Source: Sva-07 sp963715285 (lineage in GTDB: Bacteria; Actinomycetota; Acidimicrobiia; Acidimicrobiales; Ilumatobacteraceae). Taken from it: a DNA stretch of 64,000 nt. The notes under the pieces were generated by a model, which saw only the letters and a program-made list of their open reading frames with translations, did not search any database and was not told the origin of the DNA. Position 1 is the stretch's first letter, and each line of letters begins with the position of its first letter. The stretch is taken from positions 111,582-175,581 of the forward strand of contig CAVQRU010000001.1 in assembly GCA_963715285.1 (NCBI GenBank), given 5' to 3'. Of this stretch, positions 35,212 through 44,100 are shown piece by piece. A program made the translations under genes and the position numbers.

Positions 35212-35290
35212 GCTGATACATCCGCCCCTCGCTGATACATCCGACGGTCGTTGTTGTCGGTGGCAGGAGGTCGTCGATGTATCAGAGGGG
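35212..35290. repeat. TGATACATC repeat cluster, likely insertion-sequence end
   Basis: GCTGATACATCCG occurs at 35212 and 35231, and its complement GATGTATCAG at 35276, with CCCCTC/AGGGG flanks making an inverted repeat (35225-35241 versus 35276-35290, two-base bulge). Clustered direct and inverted units are typical transposase-binding ends; no transposase gene is here. Confidence 0.45.
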
Positions 35291-35426
35291 TGTCAATCCG
35301 AGGTGCACCGGGCCGTGCCAGCGTGTCCGGACAGTGTCAACCGGTCCACACGTCGTCCCTGCTCAACGGTATGATTCGACACGATCCGGTACGAGCCGGA
35401 TCTCACCGATTTTGCGCTCAGTCAGA

Positions 35427-35469
35427 TTTGGGAGCAGGAGGCCGGGAGTTCGAATCTCCCCATCCCGAC
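35427..35469 (+). repeat. Right attachment repeat (attR), displaced tRNA-Pro 3' half
   Basis: 43 bases identical to 28532-28574. It lacks the 5' half, so it is not a gene; it is the original chromosomal 3' end pushed away by the island. Confidence 0.9.
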
Positions 35470-35535
35470 GACCTGACCGCCGGACGGGGATCGTGCGTGC
35501 GCGGCGGGTGGCCTACGGGGAGGCAGGATGGTTCG

Positions 35536-36279
35536 ATGCCCACATCGGACGAACCTCGACCAGCCGTCGTCGCCACACCCGATCGGCCGCTCGCCGGCTT
35601 TCGGCACAGGGGCCTTCCCGAGGGGGAGCCGACCGCAGAGCTCGCCGATCGGCGAGAAGCGGTTGCGCAGCTGGGTGACGCGCTGCGCGACCTCACGTCC
35701 CGGGCGATCGGCAGCGAGGTCCCCGCCGATGTGCTCCGTTCCGTCGCCGAGGAAGCGCAGCGGCTGGCCGCGGTGCTCGCCGAGCGGCAACGTCGTCTCG
35801 ACGAGCCGTCGTCGGTCGATGATCTCCACCGGGGCCAGCGATGGTTCAACCCGGTCGTCGGCCGGGGCAACCCCGTCGCGCCGCCGATGCACGTGGAGAT
35901 CGTCGATGGCGCAGCGATCGGCTCGTGCACGCTCGACTGGCGCTACGAGGGGCCGCCCACCTATGCCCACGGTGGGATCAGCGCAATGCTCCTGGATCAG
36001 ATCATGGGCTACGCAGCCGCAGCAGCCGGCCACCCTGGGGTCACCGCCAGGCTGGAGGTGCGCTACCGCTCGACGGTCCCGCTCGGCCAACCGCTGAGGC
36101 TGCAGGCCCGACTGATCGACGTGCTCGGCGTTCGGGCAGCGCTCCAGGGCTCGATCAGCCTGGCCTCGGCACCGGACGCCCCGCTCGTGAAGGCAGAAGG
36201 TCGGTTCCTGGCACTGCGCCAGGAGCAGGCCACGCGTTTGTTCGGCGCTCGTCCGGCCGACGCCAACCAGGTGACCTAA
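35536..36279 (+). CDS. PaaI-type hotdog-fold acyl-CoA thioesterase
   Basis: A 247-residue protein. The hotdog domain occupies the C-terminal ~140 residues: GAAIGSCTLDWRYEGPPTYA, then HGGISAMLLDQIMGYAAAAA, the helix and catalytic region of the 4HBT/PaaI family, and VTARLEVRYRSTVPLGQP. The N-terminal ~110 residues are helical and unassigned. It hydrolyses acyl thioesters. It lies just outside the island's right end and 63 bases before the acyl-CoA dehydrogenase, so it may release or edit products of the adjacent synthase (inference). GGGGAGG precedes the ATG by eleven bases. Confidence 0.8.
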   Translation: MPTSDEPRPAVVATPDRPLAGFRHRGLPEGEPTAELADRREAVAQLGDALRDLTSRAIGSEVPADVLRSVAEEAQRLAAVLAERQRRLDEPSSVDDLHRGQRWFNPVVGRGNPVAPPMHVEIVDGAAIGSCTLDWRYEGPPTYAHGGISAMLLDQIMGYAAAAAGHPGVTARLEVRYRSTVPLGQPLRLQARLIDVLGVRAALQGSISLASAPDAPLVKAEGRFLALRQEQATRLFGARPADANQVT

Positions 36280-36306
36280 GGCCATTCAAGCGCACGCGGA
36301 TCTCTC

Positions 36307-36325
36307 GTACTCTGGACCGGAGTAC
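36307..36325. promoter_or_regulatory. 19-bp palindromic operator overlapping the -10 box
   Basis: GTACTCTGGACCGGAGTAC has nine-base arms with one mismatch around a central A. Its left arm contains TACTCT (36308-36313), a fitting -10 box for a short leader with AAGGGGGG before ATG 36343. A repressor bound here would block the dehydrogenase-synthase-carboxylase genes. The regulator is not identified. Confidence 0.5.
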
Positions 36326-36342
36326 CTAGCAAGGGGGGACCG

Positions 36343-38052
36343 ATGACCGATTCGCTTCAGGTGGTCGACGGACACGTCGCGCCAGCCGGGCTCGACTCCG
36401 ACACGCTCGTGATGATGCTCGACGCGCTCGGGGAGTTCGTCGGCCACGCGCTCCCCGCCAAGCTGCAACTCGAGCTCGACCACGAGGACGTCTGTCCCGA
36501 GGACATCGTGCGGGCCATGAGCGACCCGAACCAGCTCGGTGTACAGCTGGTGTTCGTCCCCGAGGTGTACGGCGGCATGGACGGCGGGGCATTCGACTCC
36601 TACCGGGTCTGTGAAGTGATGGCGCGCCACGACATCGGACTCGCCACGGCCGTGTTCGCCACGTTCCTCGGCAGCGACCCGATCCTGTTCGGTGGCACCG
36701 TGGAGCAGAAACAGCGCTGGCTCGGAGCGATCGCCGAGCAGGGCCTGGTGTTCGCCTACGGGGCGACCGAACCCGACGCGGGGAGCGACCTCGGAGCGAT
36801 GAAGACCACCGCCGTGCGAATCGAGGACGACGGCGTCGTCACCGGCTACCGCATCACCGGTCGCAAGCAGTGGATCTCCAACGGATCGATCGCCGACGTC
36901 ACCACGATCCTCGCCCGGACACCGGACGGGCCGTCGTGGTTCGTGGTGCCGAAGGAGACGCCGGGGCTGACCGCCGCGCACCCGGAGGACAAGCACGGCC
37001 TCCGACTGTCGAACACGGCTGCGCTGTTCCTCGACGACGTCGAGGTCCCCGCCGACCACCTGATCGGCGAGGTCGAGGGCAAGGGGCTGATCCAGGCCCA
37101 GCAGGTGTTCGGTTACACCCGGGTGATGGTCGCCGCCTTCGGTCTCGGCGGTGGGTGGGAGGCCCTCGACCGGGCGATCGAGTACTCGCTCGAGCGCCAG
37201 CAGGGTGGAGCGCCGCTCGCCGAGAAGCAGGGCTTCACCCACAAGCTGATCGTGCCCCACGCGGTACGGCTCGAGGCCGCCCGGAGCTACATCGAGGACA
37301 CCGCCGACAAGATCGACCGCGGCCTCGGGGAGAACGGGGCGATGAACACCGAGGGAGCGATCGCCAAGCTGATGGCCACCGAGGCCGGCAATGCCGCCGC
37401 CGACGCGGCGATCCAGGCGCACGGCGGCTACGGCTACACCCGCGAGTACGTCGTCGAGAAGATCAAGCGCGACGTCAGGATCACCACGATCTACGAGGGC
37501 ACCTCGGAGATCATGGAGATGACGATCGCCCGCGATCGCTGGCAACAGCACCTCAAGACGAGCGGTGCCTACTACCGCGACCGCGCGGCGGCGTTGAGCC
37601 ACCTGGAGGCCACGCATCCCACGGTCGGTGCCGGTCACGCGGCGCTCGCCATGCAGGCGCTGGCGGCGGTGCTCGAGGCGTGTCGCGTCGCCCGTCTGAC
37701 GCGCAACCAGCACATCCTGTTCCGGCTCGGCGAGTTGATCACCCATGCCGAGTGCGCCGAGGCCTTCGCGCAGCGAGCGGCAACGGCGCTCGACGGCGCC
37801 CGCCACGAGAAGAGCCCGGATCGTTTCGACGGCGCCGCACTGGCGGCGATGAGCCGTGTGTTCGCTCGCGAAGCCGCCCAGAAGGTGGGCCAGGAAGGCG
37901 TCCGCTGGGTGGCGGGTTCGATCGTTGCCGGCAGCGCCGATGTCGCGCCGCTGCTGGCCACGATTCCTCATGACGCCATCCGCTCCTCCCAGGCGGGCCT
38001 GCTCGCCGACATGGACCTCGTTGCCGACGTGTTGTACGGCCGCACCGCGTGA
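36343..38052 (+). CDS. Acyl-CoA dehydrogenase (large form)
   Basis: A 569-residue FAD enzyme. The N-terminal helical and central beta domains carry VFAYGATEPDAGSDLGAMKT and GRKQWISNGSIADV. The C-terminal helical domain has QAHGGYGYTREYVVEKIKRD and the catalytic Glu in TIYEGTSEIMEM (~residue 390). About 165 more residues follow the catalytic region, more than in short-chain family members (~380), matching large FadE-type enzymes. It forms a trans-2,3 double bond in acyl-CoA. First gene of the synthase locus, preceded by a strong AAGGGGGG ribosome site; the synthase gene begins 78 bases after its stop. Confidence 0.9.
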   Translation: MTDSLQVVDGHVAPAGLDSDTLVMMLDALGEFVGHALPAKLQLELDHEDVCPEDIVRAMSDPNQLGVQLVFVPEVYGGMDGGAFDSYRVCEVMARHDIGLATAVFATFLGSDPILFGGTVEQKQRWLGAIAEQGLVFAYGATEPDAGSDLGAMKTTAVRIEDDGVVTGYRITGRKQWISNGSIADVTTILARTPDGPSWFVVPKETPGLTAAHPEDKHGLRLSNTAALFLDDVEVPADHLIGEVEGKGLIQAQQVFGYTRVMVAAFGLGGGWEALDRAIEYSLERQQGGAPLAEKQGFTHKLIVPHAVRLEAARSYIEDTADKIDRGLGENGAMNTEGAIAKLMATEAGNAAADAAIQAHGGYGYTREYVVEKIKRDVRITTIYEGTSEIMEMTIARDRWQQHLKTSGAYYRDRAAALSHLEATHPTVGAGHAALAMQALAAVLEACRVARLTRNQHILFRLGELITHAECAEAFAQRAATALDGARHEKSPDRFDGAALAAMSRVFAREAAQKVGQEGVRWVAGSIVAGSADVAPLLATIPHDAIRSSQAGLLADMDLVADVLYGRTA

Positions 38053-38130
38053 TGCCGAGCGACGTCCGTTTCCGCCCACCCTCTCACCCGCCGACGCAGG
38101 CCGACCTGCACTGCCCAGGAGCACTTCACG

Positions 38131-41100
38131 ATGTCTGACACCGCCACCCGGCCCACCTCGCCGATCGCCGTGGTCGGCGTCGGGGCGATCATGCCCGACG
38201 CGCCCGATGCCGACGCCTTCTGGGCCAACATCACCGGCGGGCGCTACTCGATCAGCGACGTCCCGCCCGAGCGGTGGGATCCGGCGCTGTACTACTCGCC
38301 CGATCACGACGAACCCGACAAGACCTACTCCAAGGTCGGTGGCTGGGTGCGCGACTTCCCGTGGGACCCGATCCGCTGGAAACTACCGATCCCACCGAAG
38401 GTCGCCGATCAGATGGACGACGGTCAGCGGTGGGCGATCGCCGCCGCGCGCGCCGCGCTGGTCGATGCGGGATGGCCCGACTGGAAGACCGACCCGGACA
38501 ACGTCGCCGTGATCATCGGCAACGCGATCGGTGGCGAGAAGCACTACCAGACGAACATGCGCATCGAACTGCCCGAGGTGCTGCGCGATCTGCAGGAGGC
38601 CGAGTCGTTCGCGGCGCTGTCCACCGAGCAGCGCGAGCACATCCTCGACGAGACCCGGTCGCACTTCCTCGCTCACTACGGCGAGATCAACGAGGACACG
38701 ATGCCCGGCGAGTTGGCCAACGTGATGGCCGGTCGGATCGCCAACCTCTTCAACTTCCGTGGTCCCAACTTCACCACCGACGCAGCGTGCGCGTCGGGGT
38801 TGGCGGCGATGAGCGTCGCAGTCGACGGGCTCGTCGACCATCGCTTCGATGCCGCGATCACCGGTGGCATCGACCACAACATGGGGGTCGCCGCGTTCGT
38901 GAAGTTCTGCAAGATCGGAGCGTTGTCCGCGACCGGTACCCGCCCGTTCGATGCCGGCGCCGACGGGTTCGTGATGGGGGAGGGCGCAGCGCTGTTCGTG
39001 CTGAAGCGGCTGGAAGATGCCGAACGTGACGGCGACAGGATCTACGCCGTCATCCTCGGCATCGCCGGATCGAGCGACGGCAAGGGCAAGGGCATCACCG
39101 CGCCGAATCCGATCGGTCAGCGTCTCGCCGTCGAGCGGGCATGGCGCGCCGCCCGTGAGGATCCCGGAACCGTCGACGCGATCGAGGCGCACGGCACCTC
39201 GACCCGTGTCGGTGATGCGACCGAACTCCAGAGCCTCACCGACGTCTTCGGTGCGGCCGGGGCCGGCCCGCAGAGCATCGCACTCGGTTCGGTGAAGTCG
39301 AACATCGGGCACCTCAAGGCCGCGGCCGGCGCGGCGGGCGTGTTCAAGATGGTGCGGAGCCTGCACGACAAGGTGCTCGCGCCGAGCCTCAACTTCAACG
39401 ACCCCAACCCGAACGTCGACTGGGACACCTCTCCGTTCGTCGTCAACACCGCGCTGCGCGACTGGCCGGTCCCCCCGAGTGGGGTGCGGCGCGGCGGTGT
39501 GAGCGCGTTCGGCTTCGGAGGTACGAACTTCCACGTCGTCCTCGAAGAACACGTCCCCGGTCGGCACCAGCCGCCCGCTCGGGTGTTCGCCGGGGCATCG
39601 GTCGGGCAGGCCGCCACCGTCACCCCGGCGAGCGAGCCCGAACCCGCTTCGGCTTCGGACGATCCGACCAAGCCGCCCCTGCGCGGGGCGCTCGTGCTCG
39701 GCGGACGCGACGACGCCGACCTGCTCGCCCAGGTGCGCCAGGCACTCGCCGACGCGCAGGCCGGCCGAGCACCGGCGCCCACTCGGCCCGACCCGGCGGT
39801 CGGGCGCGCTGCCCGCCGCATCGCCGTCGACTTCGCCGATGCGGCCGACCTCGCCACCAAGCTCGACAAGGCGGTCAAGGCGCTGACCACCGACAACCCG
39901 GCGATGTTCCGGATGCTCCGCCAGCAGGGCGTGTTCGTCGGGCGCGGCTCGGCTCCGAAGGTGGCATTTCTCTACACCGGCCAGGGGTCCCAGTACGTCA
40001 ACATGCTGCAGGGTTTGCGCGCCGGCGAACCGATCGTCGACGGCACGTTCCGTGAGGCCGACGAGGTGATGACGCCGCTGCTCGGGCGCCCGCTCACCTC
40101 GTACATCTTCGTCGACGGCGACGACCCCGCCGCCGTCGCGCAGCTCGAGCAGCAGTTGCTGCAGACCGAGATCACCCAACCCGCCGTGCTCGCCACCGAC
40201 TCGAGCATCAGCCGACTCCTCGGTGCGTACGGGATGCATCCCGACATGGTGATGGGGCACAGCCTCGGCGAGTACGGCGCCCTCATCGCCGCCGGCTCGC
40301 TCACGTTCGCTGCGGCACTCGAAGCGGTGAGCGCCCGCGGCCGCGAGATGGCCCGCCTGTCGGTCGACGACAACGGTGCGATGGCGGCCGTGTTCGGGCC
40401 GCTCACCGAGATCGAGCGGATCGTCGACGCCACGCCGGGCTACGTCGTGGTCGCCAACATCAACTCGAACAACCAGGCGGTCGTCGGTGGGGCGACCGAT
40501 GCGGTCCTGGCCGCGATCGACTCGTTCACCGCCGCGGGCATGCAGGCGGTTCGTATCCCGGTGAGCCACGCGTTCCACACCACGATCGTCGCTCCGGCCT
40601 CGGTGCCGCTGGTGGCGACGTTGGAGCGACTCGACGTCCGGCCGCCGCAGATTCCGTTGGTCGCCAACGTGACCGGCGAGTTCTACCCATCGGACGCGAC
40701 GAGCGAGACGATGCTCGAGTACCTCGGGCGTCAGGTGGCATCGCCCGTGCAGTTCGTCAAGGGGCTCCACACGCTCTACGACGCCGGCGCCCGCGTCTTC
40801 GTCGAAGTCGGCCCGAAACGAGCGCTGCACGGGTTCGTCGAAGACGTGCTCGGCGAACACGACGACGTCCTCTCGCTCTACACCAACCACCCCAAGCTCG
40901 GCGATGCGGTGTCGATCAACCAGGCACTGTGCGGCCTGTGGGCAGCCGGCGTCGGGTTCGAGGCTCCTGCCGTCACCCCAGCACCCGCAGCACCCGCAGC
41001 ACCGGTAGTGACGACCGCCCCTGCGCCGGCGCCCGCCGCGGGAGCGGGATCGCCCGACGCTCGCATCATGCAGCTCGGGCAGCTGTTCGCCGGCGTCATC

Positions 41101-44100
41101 GAGGAGGGGCTGCGGATCTACGGAACCGAACCCGCGACGCCGACCGCGTCGGCACCCGCAGCCACACCGGACGCGTCGGGTGAACGCCTCGACGCCGAGC
41201 CGGTGGTCGTCACCGGCGCCGCGCTCGGCCTCCCGGGGGTCGAGCAGACCTTCGACGATGCCAACATCGCCCGGATCCTCGCCGGCCAGCAGTTCATCGA
41301 CACGCTCCCCGACGCGGCGCGGGCGCGCATGGTCGACATGCACATCACGCGGCTCGTCAAGAGCGAATCGGGTGGCGCCAGCTTCGAGACCATCGACGAT
41401 CCTGCCGAGGTCATCAAGCTCGCCGGCCGCCACGCACCGCTCGACATCGTCGAGCAGTTCGCGGTCGACACTGCCCGCGACGAGGCCCTGGACAACACGA
41501 CCCGGCTGGCGATCGGCGCCGGCTTCGACGCATTGCGCGACGCCGGGATCCCGTTGGTGATGCGCTACAAGACCACCACCATCGGAACCCAGCTGCCCGA
41601 TCGCTGGGGGCTGCCCGACGCGCTCCGTGACGACACCGGGGTGATCTTCGCGAGCGCCTTTCCCGGCTACGACCGCTTCGCGGAGGACGTCGAGGCCTAC
41701 ACCGCCGACCGCGCTCGGCGTGAGCACCTGCTCGCCCTCGAGGGCGTGCGGGCTCGGATGGACGGCACCGAGCCGGCCGCCGCCGAGGTCGATCGCCTGA
41801 TCGCCAACCTCCGCGCCGAGATGGAGGCGCACCCGTATGCCTTCGACCGTCGGTTCCTGTTCCGCGTGCTCTCGATGGGTCACTCGCAGTTCGCCGAGAT
41901 CATCGGGGCCCGCGGGCCGAACACCCAGGTCAACGCCGCGTGCGCCTCGACGACCCAGGCGATCTCACTCGCCGAGGATTGGATCCGCGCCGGTCGTTGC
42001 CGCCGCGTGGTGATCGTGTCGGCCGACGACGCCACCGCCGACTCGCTGATGCCCTGGATCGCCAGTGGCTTCCTCGCCAGCGGCGCCGCGGCCACCGACG
42101 AACACGTCGAGGACGCGGCGACGCCGTTCGACCGTCGGCGCCATGGGATGATCGTCGGCATGGGCGCTGCTGCGCTCGTGGTCGAGTCGGCCGCGGCCGC
42201 CCGCGAGCGCGGGCTGCAGCCGATCTGCGAGGTGCTCGGCGCGATCACCGCCAACTCGGCGTTCCACGGCACGCGTCTCGACGTCGAGCACATCGGCGCC
42301 GTGATGGAAGCGGTCGTCGAACAGGCTGAGTCGCGCGGTGTGCGCCGCAGCGAGATCGCCGGCGAAGCGATGTTCGTCTCCCACGAGACCTACACGCCCG
42401 CCCGCGGCGGGTCGGCGGCCGCCGAGATCAACGCACTGCGTCGGGTGTTCGGCCCTGACGCCGACCGGGTCGTGATCACCAACACCAAGGGCTTCACCGG
42501 CCACGCCATGGGAGCCGGGATCGAAGACGTCGTCGCCGTCAAGGCGCTCGAGACGGGGATCGTGCCGCCGGTGCCGAACTACCGCGAGCCCGATCCCGAC
42601 CTCGGCAACCTCAACCTGTCGCGAGGCGGCACTCACACGGTGCGCTACGCGCTTCGACTGGCCGCAGGCTTCGGCTCGCAGGTCGCAATGGCGCTGCTCC
42701 GGTGGACGCCGGTGGCGGACGGCCAGCACCGTGCGCCGGACCAGCTCGGCTACGCCTACCGCATCATCGACGCCGCCGCCTGGCAGCGCTGGCTCGACCT
42801 GCTCGCCGGCCATGTCGGCGCGCGGCTCGAGACCGACCATCGCCGCCTGCGGGTGGTCGACGTCGGCGCGCCCGCCACGTCGCAGCACGATTCGGCGGTG
42901 CCGGTGCCCTACGCCGGCCAACTGGGCACGTCGGTGCTCGGGACGCTCTCTGCCACGACCACCCCGCCACCCGCTGCGACCACCCCGCCGCCCGTAGCCG
43001 CACCGGAGCCGGTTCTCGCAACCCCGGCCGAAGCGGTCGTGGCAGCGGCACCCGACGCGGCCGCCACCGCTGCCACGCCCGCGTCTGCATCGGCTCCGGA
43101 GCCTGCTGCGACAGGAGGTGTCGACGATGTGCTGGCGCAGGTGACTGCGGTGGTTGCGGAGATGACGGGGTATCCCACCGAGTTGTTGGAGCCGGATCTG
43201 GATCTGGAGGCCGATTTGGGTGTGGACACGGTGAAGCAGGCCGAGGTGTTTGCTGCGGTGCGCACTCACTACGAGCTCGAACGCGACGACAACCTGCAGC
43301 TTCGGGACTTCCCGACGCTCCGCCACGTCGCCGAGTGGGTCCGCGCACGCGCCGGACTCGACACGACACCCGCCGAGCCGGTGCCTGCATCTGCAGCTGC
43401 GCCCGAGCCTGTCGCAACAGGAGGTGTGGACGATGTGCTGGCGCAGGTGACTGCGGTGGTCGCGGAGATGACCGGCTATCCGACGGATCTGTTGGAGCCG
43501 GATCTGGATCTGGAGGCCGATTTGGGTGTGGACACGGTGAAGCAGGCGGAGGTGTTTGCTGCGGTTCGCACGCATTACGAGCTCGAACGCGACGACAACC
43601 TGCAGCTTCGGGACTTCCCGACGTTGCGTCATGTCGCGGAGTGGGTGCGCGAGCGCGCTGGTCTCGGCGCCACACCCGACGCGGCCGCCACCGCTGCCAC
43701 GCCCGCGTCTGCATCGGCTCCGGAGCCTGCTGCGACAGGAGGTGTCGACGATGTGCTGGCGCAGGTGACTGCGGTGGTTGCGGAGATGACGGGGTATCCC
43801 ACCGAGTTGTTGGAGCCGGATCTGGATCTGGAGGCCGATTTGGGTGTGGACACGGTGAAGCAGGCCGAGGTGTTTGCTGCGGTGCGCACTCACTACGAGC
43901 TCGAACGCGACGACAACCTGCAGCTTCGGGACTTCCCGACGCTCCGCCACGTCGCCGAGTGGGTCCGCGCACGCGCCGGACTCGACACGACACCCGCCGA
44001 GCCGGTGCCTGCATCTGCAGCTGCGCCCGAGCCTGTCGCAACAGGAGGTGTGGACGATGTGCTGGCGCAGGTGACTGCGGTGGTCGCGGAGATGACCGGC

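Larger units (their letters stand above)
28532..35469. mobile_element. 6.9-kb genomic island in tRNA-Pro
   Basis: Bounded by 43-bp perfect direct repeats (28532-28574 and 35427-35469) running from the anticodon loop to the 3' end of tRNA-Pro, the usual crossover of tyrosine recombinases. Cargo: APH-like kinase, RHH/Doc toxin-antitoxin, a large adenylate cyclase/STAND protein, decayed HTH gene and repeats. No integrase or excisionase remains, so it is now immobile or moved by a helper. The toxin-antitoxin pair may keep it in place. Confidence 0.85.
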
